DNA of 64,000 bases from Cupriavidus basilensis (GTDB lineage Bacteria; Pseudomonadota; Gammaproteobacteria; Burkholderiales; Burkholderiaceae), in assembly GCF_000832305.1 (NCBI RefSeq), contig NZ_CP010536.1, positions 1,612,001-1,676,000 on the forward strand, read 5' to 3'. Position 1 is the first letter of the stretch; the number at the start of each line of letters is the position of its first letter. The notes under the pieces are model-generated. The model made no database searches. It saw nothing but the letters and a program-made list of their open reading frames with translations, and was not told the DNA's origin. The position numbers were made by a program, and so were the translations under genes. Positions 29,037 through 37,724 of the stretch are shown in pieces.

Positions 29037-29891
29037 TCAGTGCGCAAACAGTTGCAGCAAGCCATCCAGCCCAACGTGGTTGAACGCCACGCTGGCCTGC
29101 GCACGCACCACCGGCTTGGCCCGGAAGGCCACCGACAGTCCGGCCACGGCCATCATCTTCAGGTCGTTGGAGCCATCGCCCATGACGATGGCCTGGGACG
29201 GGTCCGCGCCGATCTGCGCACACACTTCCTGCACCGTGCGGGCCTTGACGTCGGCATTGACGATCTCGCCCAGCACCTGGCCCGTGAGCTTGCCATCGAC
29301 GATCTCCAGCGTATTGGCGCGGGTCACGTCGAGCTTCAGGCGGGGCTTGAGTTTATCGGTGAAATGCACGAAACCGCCCGAAACCAGCAGGGTGCGCATG
29401 CCCAGGGCCTGCACGGTCCGCAGCATGGTTTCCGCGCCGGGCGACAGGCGCAGGCGCTCTTCATACACGCGGTCCAGCACACTGGCGTCCAGCCCCTTGA
29501 GCAGGGCCACGCGGCGGCGCAGGCTCTCGTTGAAATCAGTGATCTCGCCACGCATGGCGGCCTCGGTAATCGCCGAGACCTCCGCCTTGAGGCCGCAGAA
29601 GTCTGCGATCTCGTCGATGCACTCGATGGTGATCAGCGTGGAGTCCATATCCATCGCCACCAGCTTGAAGTCCGAGAGCTTGCGGCCGGCGGGCACGATG
29701 GCCCAGTCGATGCTGCGCGGGCCGCAGTAGGCATCCAGCGCTTCACGCAGGGCGGGCGTCAGCGCGGCGCAGGCATCGGCGGCTGCCACGGTCTCGGCGC
29801 GCGGCGCAAGCGTGGGAGCCTGGGCGATGGCGCGGACGGCGTCGATATCGTTGGCGGACAGCGGGGCGGGACTTTGCAGAATCAGGGACAT
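29037..29891 (-). CDS. serB: Phosphoserine phosphatase SerB
   Basis: Last step of serine synthesis. 284 aa from ATG 29891. The HAD motif I is DMDSTLI with the nucleophilic aspartate; motif II is in LLVSGGF; the motif IV region is VMGDGSNDLKMM. The frame opens further up (29990), but MSLILQSPAPL is the usual start. Confidence 0.94.
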   Translation of the reverse strand: MSLILQSPAPLSANDIDAVRAIAQAPTLAPRAETVAAADACAALTPALREALDAYCGPRSIDWAIVPAGRKLSDFKLVAMDMDSTLITIECIDEIADFCGLKAEVSAITEAAMRGEITDFNESLRRRVALLKGLDASVLDRVYEERLRLSPGAETMLRTVQALGMRTLLVSGGFVHFTDKLKPRLKLDVTRANTLEIVDGKLTGQVLGEIVNADVKARTVQEVCAQIGADPSQAIVMGDGSNDLKMMAVAGLSVAFRAKPVVRAQASVAFNHVGLDGLLQLFAH

Positions 29892-30117
29892 GGCGCGAAT
29901 GCAGGGCCTGGCCGGGCGGCCGATGGCGGTAAATGCGGGATGCGAGCCGCGGCGGCGGCGAAGACCGCTATTGTATATGCCCGCGCCCATGCGGCGCAGC
30001 CGCCGCCCGAAAGCGCCAGCGGCTGCAAGGCGGAATCCGTGCGGGCGGATGTGTTCTATCGTGCTCGTCGAGGTGTGGGGCCGGCCCGCAGGCCAGCCCT
30101 CATCGCACTACATCGCA

Positions 30118-30414
30118 CTACGCCACTTGCGCGTTAGCCTCGCACTGCGTGGCCAGCTCGCTCAGCACCAGCGTCTCGTGCGCCAGCCCGGCGGCCAGCG
30201 ACAGCACCCGGTTCTGGATCTCCGGGTTCAGGTCGCCAAAGACGCCGGATTCCGCATTGTCACTGGCCAGGAAGAGTAGGGCACAGAGCTGGGCCGATTT
30301 CTCGACGGCCAGGCTCAGCGGGGTTTCGCAGAGTACCCGCGAGCTCAGGTGGATGTCCGCATTGCGGTATTCGGCGGTGAGGCCGTGGCGGGTGTGCTGG
30401 CGGGGGTTATTCAT
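30118..30414 (-). CDS. Small protein of unknown function
   Basis: 98 aa, probably cytoplasmic. A strong ribosome site AAGGAGG seven bases before ATG 30414 decides the start. It has no membrane segment; the C-terminal half (LNPEIQNRVLSLAAGLAHETLVLSELA) looks helical. It lies alone upstream of serB on the same strand. Confidence 0.65.
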   Translation of the reverse strand: MNNPRQHTRHGLTAEYRNADIHLSSRVLCETPLSLAVEKSAQLCALLFLASDNAESGVFGDLNPEIQNRVLSLAAGLAHETLVLSELATQCEANAQVA

Positions 30415-30878
30415 TGGGCGCCTCCTTGTGCTTTGCTCGCGCTTTGCGGAGGACGGTGATGGAAAGGGGTAACGCTGAGCATGCGGGTGGGAAGCCGGAA
30501 TGGTCGAATGCAAAGAGGCGCATGGCGCGGTCTCCTGTCAATGAAAACGCCAGGCGGTGGCGCGGTCCGCCTTCGTTCGGGCTTCCAATCCCGGTCGCTG
30601 TGGTTGCAGCGACGAGAGAGTATAGCGCGCGATTGTCGAGTGGCGCTTTGTGTCGGGGCGGTCGGTAACTGCTCTCAGATCCCATGTAGGAAACGTGCAG
30701 CACAGACGAAGAAATTTCTCAGCACAGATTCGGACCAGTCTCATTGATCTCAGTAATGCAGTACGTCCAAATGGGGTAGGCGCATTTGCGCACATGACCC
30801 ATCCTGGGGGAAAGCGTATGCAGGAAGGCAAACAGCCCGTCGACATTTGGATGCGTTCCTTCCGGGCACGCATCATGG
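30415..30878. other. Gene-poor stretch
   Basis: I see no supportable gene, repeat or terminator. Open frames here are arginine-rich shadows on both strands. It marks the transition from core genome to the degraded accessory region. Confidence 0.4.
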
Positions 30879-31268
30879 ATGGTCGGACCTCGGTCGATCG
30901 ACGGAGATACTCTTTTGGGGAATCAAGTGAGCAGGTGGCGCTTCGTCGTGACGGCCGCATTCGCCGGCGTCGGCTTGGCTAGTGTCGTCGGATCTTCCGT
31001 CATTGATGCGTACCTCTGTGACGCGTTCCTGCGGCTATGCACGCCACGGCCTGGAACATGCGTTGGAATAGACGTGTGCCCTGCTGATGCACGGATGCTG
31101 TTTGGCTTGATTCTGTTGATACCCGTTCCACCGGTTCTGTTTGGCGTGTTGGGGTTTATGCTGAGCACGCGCGTTGAGAGAACCGGCCTGCTAGTTGTGG
31201 CGTTGGTGGCGGCGATTCTCACGCATTGGGTAGTGGCATTCGCCGCCACTAGAATTGTTGCGCTGTAG
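30879..31268 (+). CDS. Putative small membrane protein
   Basis: 129 aa from ATG 30879, or 113 aa from GTG 30927, which has a GGGG ribosome site. Three hydrophobic segments: FVVTAAFAGVGLASVVG, MLFGLILLIPVPPVLFGVLG and LLVVALVAAILTHWVVAFAA. Four cysteines lie in the loop between the first two (YLCDAFLRLCTPRPGTC and DVC). No family recognised. Composition is plausible for a real gene, but nothing nearby supports it. Confidence 0.5.
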   Translation: MVGPRSIDGDTLLGNQVSRWRFVVTAAFAGVGLASVVGSSVIDAYLCDAFLRLCTPRPGTCVGIDVCPADARMLFGLILLIPVPPVLFGVLGFMLSTRVERTGLLVVALVAAILTHWVVAFAATRIVAL

Positions 31269-31307
31269 CGATTCAGGGTAGGGCCCTGCTTACTGCTTCT
31301 CGCCCGC

Positions 31308-31375
31308 TGAACCGCCCCGGGTTTTGAGGAGTTCCATTCTCTCAAGGGGGGCTCCTCAAAATCCGGGGCGGTTCA
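31308..31375. repeat. Hairpin of two head-to-head IS-like ends
   Basis: 31308-31331 (TGAACCGCCCCGG...) and 31352-31375 are 24-base inverted repeats with one mismatch, separated by 20 bases. Each arm begins TGAACCGCCCCGG, which resembles terminal repeats of some IS3-family elements as I remember them. It looks like an element collapsed to its two ends, or a MITE-like remnant. There is no long T-tract, so terminator use is secondary. Confidence 0.7.
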
Positions 31376-31385
31376 TAGCATCCGA

Positions 31386-31852
31386 TTACGCGCGGGAGTG
31401 CAGCCTGGCGAGGGCCGGCAATGGCCGTGGGCCTGTCAGAAATTTTGCCTTTTTGCGCATTGCATTGATTCCATGCGCGTACCGCATTTCCGAGGTAAGC
31501 AAATGCGGAACCTGGGCGATGGCGGTGATCATGTACAGCAACATCACGGGATCGATTTCTTTCAGTCCTGCCGTCAACGTGGTTACATGCCTGATCGGCA
31601 TGACTGTTTGGTCATGCCGCGGACGAATGAACTTCTGCGCCATCCACTGAGGCGCGCCGAGTCACGGTTGGCTTCCTGCATCATCAGGCGCGCGTGTTCA
31701 GGGTGGCGCGCACAGTACCGGACGTAGGTGTGGATGTATTCCTTGACCGCATCCAGTGAAAACCCTTCCGAACCCGGCTCGGGCGGTATGTACTCTTTCT
31801 CCGAGTGTGCGAAGTCGCAGCGAAAGTGAATCCCCGTCGCCGACAGGATCAT
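31386..31852 (-). pseudogene. TetR-family regulator relic, frameshifted and lacking its DNA-binding domain
   Basis: Two minus-strand frames join into one TetR-type ligand-binding domain. 31852 to about 31650 encodes AVKEYIHTYVRYCARHPEHA and RLMMQEANRDSARL. A one-base shift then leads into WMAQKFIRPRH, GLKEIDPVMLLYMITAIAQV and PHLLTSEMR, ending at 31386. The helix-turn-helix part expected upstream is absent. A near-perfect operator-like palindrome survives 60 bases upstream (31912-31933). Confidence 0.65.
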
Positions 31853-31911
31853 GGTTTGTACTGAAGCCGGGAGAGGAGATTCGCACTTGACATGGGATCA
31901 AATTGGTTGAT

Positions 31912-31933
31912 AAATTATCCGATTGGATAATTT
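31912..31933. promoter_or_regulatory. Operator-like palindrome
   Basis: AAATTATCC, four bases, GGATAATTT: a perfect 9-bp inverted repeat in AT-rich DNA next to the TetR relic. The form fits a TetR-family operator. A 14-codon open frame (ATG 31935, MADGNPRGQTTVST) starts right after it. Confidence 0.55.
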
Positions 31934-32051
31934 AATGGCGGACGGAAACCCACGCGGGCAAACTACGGTGAGTACGTGAGCCTTCCTGGTTGCCCCCTAT
32001 CTGCCACACGATGGCGGCGCATGGTGATCTCGTGCTTGTGAGGCAGGCTTA

Positions 32052-32417
32052 ATGACGGCAGCAAATCCATGGGATCTCCTGATTCCTAACAATTTCTGTG
32101 TGCTTGCGAATCCCGTACCGCCTCGGCCACCGGCGTTACCGTTCAATGTCCCGTGCGCGGATCCCGACGCGCGCGCCCGCGAAGCCGAGGCAAGGGCTTC
32201 GCCAAAGTCGGCGACGAGCGGTCGGTGCCGCCAAACTGGAACGTCTATGGCGGCGAAGTCATTCCGCTCAGGCCGGGAGAGACCCTGCACGTGAATGCGA
32301 TGCGCATTGGCTATACGCCGGTCCAAATTGACTACGTCGACGGCGGCGCGACGGTGCAGAAGGCTCCTTATCGCGCGCATCTTTACTCATACAAGTTCGC
32401 AAATGCGGAGATCCTCC
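32052..32417 (+). pseudogene. Broken gene of unknown family upstream of the sulfatase
   Basis: The frame from ATG 32052 (MTAANPWDLLIPNNF) reads naturally to about 32195. A +/-1 shift continues as GFAKVGDERSVPPNWNVYGG then EVIPLRPGETLHVNAMRIGY, in the frame ending at 32617. The two pieces together look like one small protein damaged by a frameshift. I do not recognise it. Confidence 0.4.
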
Positions 32418-33932
32418 ATGAGCCTGCACAAGCCAGTCCGTTGTCGCTACCAATCGGGAGCAAGCCGTCTCGGCATCTATGGCGCCTTTGCGCTGCTGAT
32501 GCTACTTGGGGCGTTGCTCAACGCCGTTCCTGTACATGGGCAGACGCGCTCGGAGCCGTCAGCAGCCAGCCAGTTTCCTGCAAAGCGCCCCAATGTCCTG
32601 ATCATCGTGGCAGATGATCTGGCATGGCCTGATGTGTCCGCCTATGGGCGCAACGCTGTGCATACGCCGAACATTGACCGGATTTCCCGCCGTGGCGCGG
32701 CCTTTTCCAACGGTTATGTGGCGGCTTCCGTCTGTGCGATGTCGCGCGCGGCCCTGCTAACGGGGCACATGCCGCAGCGCATTGGATTCCACTACAACAT
32801 CGACGACGGCGATGCCAATCCCGAACAAGGATTGCCGCTAACGGAAACGACCATCGCCGATCGCCTAAAAGGCCACGGCTACCGTACGGCGGCAATCGGG
32901 AAATGGCATCTCGGCTTTGCGCCGCAGTTCTATCCGACGAGGCGCGGCTTCGACGAGTTCTATGGCTTCCTTGGCGGCGAGGCTCAGTACGCGGATCCCG
33001 GCACCCCCGGAATCGTTACAACGCCATCCAGGCGCGATAAGGCGTTCAAGCGAAATTCTGCCGCGGCTATCGTAATGGGCCCCGATGCCACGCCGGTGGG
33101 CAACCAACGCCGCTACCTCACGGAGGACCTGACCGATAGAGCTGTCGACTACATTGATCGCAACGCCAGCGGCAATGCACCGTTTTTTCTCTATCTGGCC
33201 TACAACGCACCGCACTGGCCGTTTCAGGTTCCGCAGAGCTACTACGATCGCTTTGCCGGAATCGAGGACCCGATCCGGCGCACCCAAATCGCCATGATCT
33301 CTGCGTTGGACGATGGTGTCGGGCGAGTCCTGGACGCACTTGAGAGAACGGGCACGCGTGACGACACCCTTGTCATCTTCGTCTCCGACAATGGTTGTCC
33401 GTTGCAACTGGGTGCTTGCGACTGCTCCCATCCGCTAGGCGCGGGGAAGTTCACTTACGTCGACGGTGGCATTCGCGTGCCGTTCCTGATCTCCTGGCCG
33501 CATGGCATGCCGGCAGTGGGGGCGGTCGACACGCCGGTTTCCAGTCTTGATGTGGTCCCTACAGTATTAACGGCCGCCGGCATCGACCTGTCGTCGTCGG
33601 AGCCATTGGAGGGGCTGAATTTGATCGCTGCTGCGCAGGGAAGGACATCCGAGCAACCGCGTGTGCTTATTTGGGGGCAGGACCCAGTGTTTGCTGCACG
33701 CGAGGGCAAATGGAAGCTATGGCAATCGATAGAGCGCAACCAGGTCGAACTCTATGACCTGGAGGCTGATTCAGCCGAACTGAAGGACATTTCAAAAGAC
33801 CACCCCGAGATCGCCCAGCATCTCGTCTCAAAGATCACCGCTTGGCGCGCAACATTGCCGCCGCCGTTATGGCCGCGCCGCTTCGCCAAGCAGTTGCCCT
33901 CGTGCAAAAAGGAAACCACATGGGTGTACTGA
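32418..33932 (+). CDS. Exported sulfatase with altered active-site signature
   Basis: 504 aa, alkaline-phosphatase-superfamily sulfatase. A hydrophobic N-terminal signal (residues 18-41) suggests export. Metal ligands are in NVLIIVADDLAWPD and VSDNGCP; HWPF and GKWHLG are further family motifs. The formylglycine signature reads C106-A-M-S-R110, then AALLTG. The usual proline or alanine two residues after the cysteine is methionine, so maturation is uncertain. GGAG precedes ATG 32418. The substrate is unknown. No formylglycine-generating enzyme gene lies in the window. Confidence 0.9.
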   Translation: MSLHKPVRCRYQSGASRLGIYGAFALLMLLGALLNAVPVHGQTRSEPSAASQFPAKRPNVLIIVADDLAWPDVSAYGRNAVHTPNIDRISRRGAAFSNGYVAASVCAMSRAALLTGHMPQRIGFHYNIDDGDANPEQGLPLTETTIADRLKGHGYRTAAIGKWHLGFAPQFYPTRRGFDEFYGFLGGEAQYADPGTPGIVTTPSRRDKAFKRNSAAAIVMGPDATPVGNQRRYLTEDLTDRAVDYIDRNASGNAPFFLYLAYNAPHWPFQVPQSYYDRFAGIEDPIRRTQIAMISALDDGVGRVLDALERTGTRDDTLVIFVSDNGCPLQLGACDCSHPLGAGKFTYVDGGIRVPFLISWPHGMPAVGAVDTPVSSLDVVPTVLTAAGIDLSSSEPLEGLNLIAAAQGRTSEQPRVLIWGQDPVFAAREGKWKLWQSIERNQVELYDLEADSAELKDISKDHPEIAQHLVSKITAWRATLPPPLWPRRFAKQLPSCKKETTWVY

Positions 33933-33983
33933 CGCAGCACGCTCTCACTTTCTATCGGCGGTGACTGTCAACCAACGGAAGTC

Positions 33984-34147
33984 TTGAAGTCTCACGCGAT
34001 TTACCCGAGCCTTAAAGGAAGGACCGTCGCCATCGCTGATGGAGGAAGCGGAATCGGCGCGGAGATGGTGGGTGCATTCGTCCGGAGGGGGGCCGGGTTC
34101 ATTCCATCGACCTGGCCGAGGAGGACGCACTGCACCGTTTGGCGTAG
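33984..34147 (+). pseudogene. Short-chain dehydrogenase relic, N-terminal fragment
   Basis: YPSLKGRTVAIADGGSGIGA and EMVGAFVRRG form the first Rossmann unit of an SDR. After a frameshift near 34090 the reading resumes as VHSIDLAEEDALHRLA and stops at 34147. The normal TGGGSGIG reads ADGGSGIG. The rest of the gene is gone. Confidence 0.6.
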
Positions 34148-34316
34148 CTCCGGTCGAGTGGCGGTGATGGCTGAAGGAGCGACTGCTCGACCGGTTGAAT
34201 CCGCAAACTATCTCGGCCGTTCAGGCCACGGTACATTCAATGACATCTCCTTCTGCACTTGTGACTCTTCAAATAACACTTCATCTCACGAATCGGAGGA
34301 CTTGATCCACATTGCC

Positions 34317-35324
34317 TTAGGCGGCAGTCTTGCGCCCCACGCCGCGGATAAGCTGCGAAACGCGACCCATGTACTGGTCGAAGAGCTGGTTCGCCTGCGC
34401 CTGATTGTCGATGGGCTGCGCGACCGCGCGGCCCTCGGCTTCCAGCTTGGACCGGATCTCCGGCTTCGCCAGCGCTTCGCCGATCGCCTTGCGCAGTACT
34501 GCGATCCGGTCGGCGGGTGTGCCCTGCTTGACGAAGTAGCCCCCGCTGATCGCGTATTCGAAGTCGGGGACCTGCCGGCTTTGCGAGATCAGCGGAATAT
34601 GCTTGAGCGGCGCGGGCAGCGACCTGGAAAAGCTTGTCAGCACCTTGAGCCGGCCCTGTTCCTGCATGCTGTCGAAGCTCGATTGGTAGGGCAGGATGGC
34701 AAAATCCACCTCCCCGCCGGCAAGGCCCTGCAGCGCGGGGGCCGCGCCCTTGTAGGGCACGTGCAGGAAGGGCGCGCCGATGCGGGCACCGAGTGCGTCG
34801 CCCATCAGGTGATAGATCGAGTCGATGCCGACGGTCGCGTAGGTCAGCGGCTTGCTCTTGTTCTGTCTTGCCACGTCCAGGAACTTGTCCAGCGAGTCGG
34901 CCGGGATGCCGCTGCGGATGAGGAGCACGATGCTGGCGTCGCTGATCGGGGCGGCAAGCATGAAGTCCTGAGGCTTGTAGCGGGCCGCCGGGTTCAGCAG
35001 CGGGGAGAGGAACACTTCGTTGATCGAGCCGTGGAAGAAGGTGTACCCGTCAGCCGGCGCGGCCAGCACCTTGTTGGCACCGATCAGCCCGGTGCCGCCT
35101 CCGTAGTTTTCGACGACTACTTGTTGCTTCACGCTCTTGCCGATGGATTCCCCGAAGATGCGCGCGGACGTATCGCTGGCGCCGCCGGCGGGGTAGGGAA
35201 CCACCAGCGACAGCGGCCGGCTCGGGAAGGTCTGCTCCGCAAAGGCGGGCAGGCCGGCGAGTACCGTCGAGCCTGCGGTCAGGCCGGCGTATTGGAGAAA
35301 GCGGCGGCGCGTCTGTGTGGTCAT
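34317..35324 (-). CDS. Bug/TctC-family periplasmic solute-binding protein
   Basis: 335 aa. The N-terminus TTQTRRRFLQYAGLTAGS carries a twin-arginine motif followed by a hydrophobic stretch ending AFAEQ, so Tat export is likely. The mature fold follows Bug proteins: PYPAGGASDTSARIF and GGGTGLIGANKV near the ligand site, VPYKGAAPALQGLAGGEVDF later. It lies 32 bp behind an M20 amidohydrolase gene on the same strand and has no TctA/TctB partner here, as is common for orphan Bug receptors in Burkholderiales. Confidence 0.92.
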   Translation of the reverse strand: MTTQTRRRFLQYAGLTAGSTVLAGLPAFAEQTFPSRPLSLVVPYPAGGASDTSARIFGESIGKSVKQQVVVENYGGGTGLIGANKVLAAPADGYTFFHGSINEVFLSPLLNPAARYKPQDFMLAAPISDASIVLLIRSGIPADSLDKFLDVARQNKSKPLTYATVGIDSIYHLMGDALGARIGAPFLHVPYKGAAPALQGLAGGEVDFAILPYQSSFDSMQEQGRLKVLTSFSRSLPAPLKHIPLISQSRQVPDFEYAISGGYFVKQGTPADRIAVLRKAIGEALAKPEIRSKLEAEGRAVAQPIDNQAQANQLFDQYMGRVSQLIRGVGRKTAA

Positions 35325-35356
35325 GGTTGTCTCCCGTTATTGAATTATTGAATTTG

Positions 35357-36547
35357 TCAGGCGAGGTAGCTTTGCGTCAGGCTGGCCCAGAACGCTGCGC
35401 CCACCGGCAGGGCCCTGTCGTTGAAGTCGTACAAGGGGTTGTGGACCATGCAGCCGCCATCCTGGCCGAGGCCGTTGCCGAGCCGGATGTAGGCGCCGGG
35501 GCGATGCTCCAGCATGCAGGCGAAGTCCTCGCTGCCCATCACGGGTCCGCGGGACACGACGTTGTCCTCACCCAGCAGCCGGACCGCCACTTCCCGCGCG
35601 CGCTCCGTCTGGCGGTCGTGATTGACCAGCACCGGATACTTGCGCTCGTAGACGACCTCGGCCTGAAGCTGGAAGCTCTGGGCCTGAGCCGCGACGAAGT
35701 CCCGCAGGCGCGTTTCGATGTAGGTGCGCACCTTGGGGTCGAGCGCTCTTACCCCGATCTTGATCGTCGCGCTCTCAGGCACCACGTTGTAGGTTGCGCC
35801 CGCCTGGATGGAGCCCACGGTGATCACCGCCGACTTCAGCGCGTCGATCTCGCGGCTGACGATGGACTGCAGTCCGAGCACCATGCTGGCCGCGCCCTGC
35901 ATCACGTCGATGCCATGGTGTGGCATGGCGCCATGGGCCGAGCGGCCGGTCAGCGTCACCGTGGCACGGTCGAACGAGGCCATGGCCGGACCGGCGATGA
36001 GGCCGATCTGGCCAACCGGCAGGCCGGGGGCATTGTGCAGGGCGTAGATCTCATCGCAGGGGAAGCGCTCGAACAGACCGTCCTCCAGCATGCGCAGCGC
36101 GCCGCCTTCGTTTTCCTCGGCGGGCTGGAAGATCAGGTTCAGCGTCCCGTTGAAGTCGACGGACTCGGCCAGATACCGCGCGGCGCACAGGAGGATGGCC
36201 GTGTGGCCGTCGTGCCCGCAGGCGTGCATTTTTCCGGGCAGGGTGCTGGCGTAGTCCAGCCCCGTCTTCTCCTGGATAGGCAGCGCATCCATATCGGCGC
36301 GGATGCCCAACGTCCGCGTTCCCAGGCCCTTCCTTAGCCTGCCGACCACGCCGGTCGTACCCAGGCCGCGATGGACCTCGTAGCCCCAGGCTGTCAACAG
36401 TTCCGCGACGAGGTCGCCGGTGCGTCGCTCTTCGAACGCCAGCTCGGGATGCGCGTGGATCTGGCGGCGAATCGCGACGAACTCTGGCGCGATGGCCTCG
36501 ATGGCCTCGATGGATCGTCTCAAGTGGGCGGGGGCGGATTCGGTCAT
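35357..36547 (-). CDS. M20-family amidohydrolase (hippurate hydrolase-like)
   Basis: 396 aa metallopeptidase-fold enzyme expected to hydrolyse an N-acyl or N-aroyl amino acid. Metal ligands are visible in IRADMDALPIQE, HACGHDGHTA and QPAEENEGGA, and a C-terminal histidine in SEDFACMLE context. First gene of an operon with the downstream Bug receptor; the receptor may sense or deliver the substrate or product. Confidence 0.9.
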   Translation of the reverse strand: MTESAPAHLRRSIEAIEAIAPEFVAIRRQIHAHPELAFEERRTGDLVAELLTAWGYEVHRGLGTTGVVGRLRKGLGTRTLGIRADMDALPIQEKTGLDYASTLPGKMHACGHDGHTAILLCAARYLAESVDFNGTLNLIFQPAEENEGGALRMLEDGLFERFPCDEIYALHNAPGLPVGQIGLIAGPAMASFDRATVTLTGRSAHGAMPHHGIDVMQGAASMVLGLQSIVSREIDALKSAVITVGSIQAGATYNVVPESATIKIGVRALDPKVRTYIETRLRDFVAAQAQSFQLQAEVVYERKYPVLVNHDRQTERAREVAVRLLGEDNVVSRGPVMGSEDFACMLEHRPGAYIRLGNGLGQDGGCMVHNPLYDFNDRALPVGAAFWASLTQSYLA

Positions 36548-36625
36548 GGTGGTCGTCGATCAAGGTGATTCACGCCATTATCTGCAGATGTGTCCGTCGC
36601 ATCCATGACAGCCGAAGGGGCGAAT

Positions 36626-36644
36626 TGTTGTATAAATGACAACA
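36626..36644. promoter_or_regulatory. LysR-type operator candidate
   Basis: TGTTGT, seven bases, ACAACA, in the 128-bp region between the divergent M20 operon and its LysR-type regulator gene, about 30 bases before the regulator start. It is the interrupted-dyad type expected for such regulators. Confidence 0.5.
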
Positions 36645-36675
36645 TTCGAGCCACAACATTTGAGATGTCGGTGCC

Positions 36676-37596
36676 ATGGAAGAACGGATGGGAGACGTGC
36701 TGGATCGGAAGCGGGCGCTTTGCCTGCTCCAGATCATCGAGACGGGGTCGGTGCGCGGCGCGGCGGATGTGCTCTCGGTGGACCCGTCGATGGTGAGCCG
36801 CGCCGTGGCCAAGCTGGAGCAGGACACGGGCCTGACGCTGCTGGAGCGGCGTGGGCGGGGCGTCGTCGTCACCGACGCCGGGCACATGCTCGCCCTGTTC
36901 GCCCGCCGCCAGCAGGACCTGCACGACACATTCCTCGCCGAGGTCAACAGCCTGAAGAACGCCCAGCGCGGGCACATCGAGCTGATCTTTGGCGAGGGCT
37001 TCATCGACATGGTGCTCGAGCCGGTGCTGCGCGACTTCCTGATCGGGCATCCCGACGTGACCTACAACGTCCGGGTGGCCGGGACCGAGGAAACGGTCCG
37101 CTGCATCGTGGAGGACATGGCACACATTGGCCTGGTGTTCCAGCCGCCCAACGACGCGCGCCTGCGCTCGCACTATTCGCGGCTGTCCCCGATCCGTGTT
37201 CACGTGAGCAAGGGCCACCCCCTGGCGCGCCACCGCAGCGCGCTGACCTTGGCGGAACTGGCGCCGCACCAGGGCGCGGCGCTGGTCGAGTCGTTCGGCG
37301 TGCGCAAGCACGTGCAGGCAGCGGAGCTGGACGAGCACATCACCCTGAAGCCGATGCTCGTCACCAACTCGTTCAAGGTGCTGTGGGAATTTGCGGCGAT
37401 GGGGCTCGGCTACATCATGACGCCGCGCTCGATTCCGCTCAAGGGCGCACAGTTTGCCGATCTGGTATCGCTGCCGCTTGCCAATCCAATCCTGAACAAC
37501 AGCCGGATCCACATCGTCACGCGAGCCGGACGGCCGCTCTCCCCGGTCGCCAGCAGTCTGTTGCGGCACGTGGTCAAGGCGTTTCCGAAGCTCTGA
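36676..37596 (+). CDS. LysR-type transcriptional regulator
   Basis: 306 aa. Helix-turn-helix in VRGAADVLSVDPSMVSRAVAKLE, then a periplasmic-binding-like effector domain (IELIFGEGFIDMVLEPVLRDFL onward). Divergent from the M20/Bug operon, which it probably controls. ATG 36676 was taken; MGDVLDRKRA at 36688 is an alternative. Confidence 0.92.
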   Translation: MEERMGDVLDRKRALCLLQIIETGSVRGAADVLSVDPSMVSRAVAKLEQDTGLTLLERRGRGVVVTDAGHMLALFARRQQDLHDTFLAEVNSLKNAQRGHIELIFGEGFIDMVLEPVLRDFLIGHPDVTYNVRVAGTEETVRCIVEDMAHIGLVFQPPNDARLRSHYSRLSPIRVHVSKGHPLARHRSALTLAELAPHQGAALVESFGVRKHVQAAELDEHITLKPMLVTNSFKVLWEFAAMGLGYIMTPRSIPLKGAQFADLVSLPLANPILNNSRIHIVTRAGRPLSPVASSLLRHVVKAFPKL

Positions 37597-37724
37597 CGTC
37601 AGCGGTTCGGGGCGTTTGCGTCGAGAGCACTCGGTCTGGCGAGACGCTAGCTCGGATATGTCACGCAGCGGCGCACACGGAGGTCGGCGCCATAGGTGCA
37701 CAACGGGAACAGGCTTTTCAACGT

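Noticed and set aside
34150..35351. Plus-strand frame continuing from the SDR relic to 35351
   Set aside because: Beyond 34147 it is antisense to the Bug-receptor gene and has no protein-like signature.
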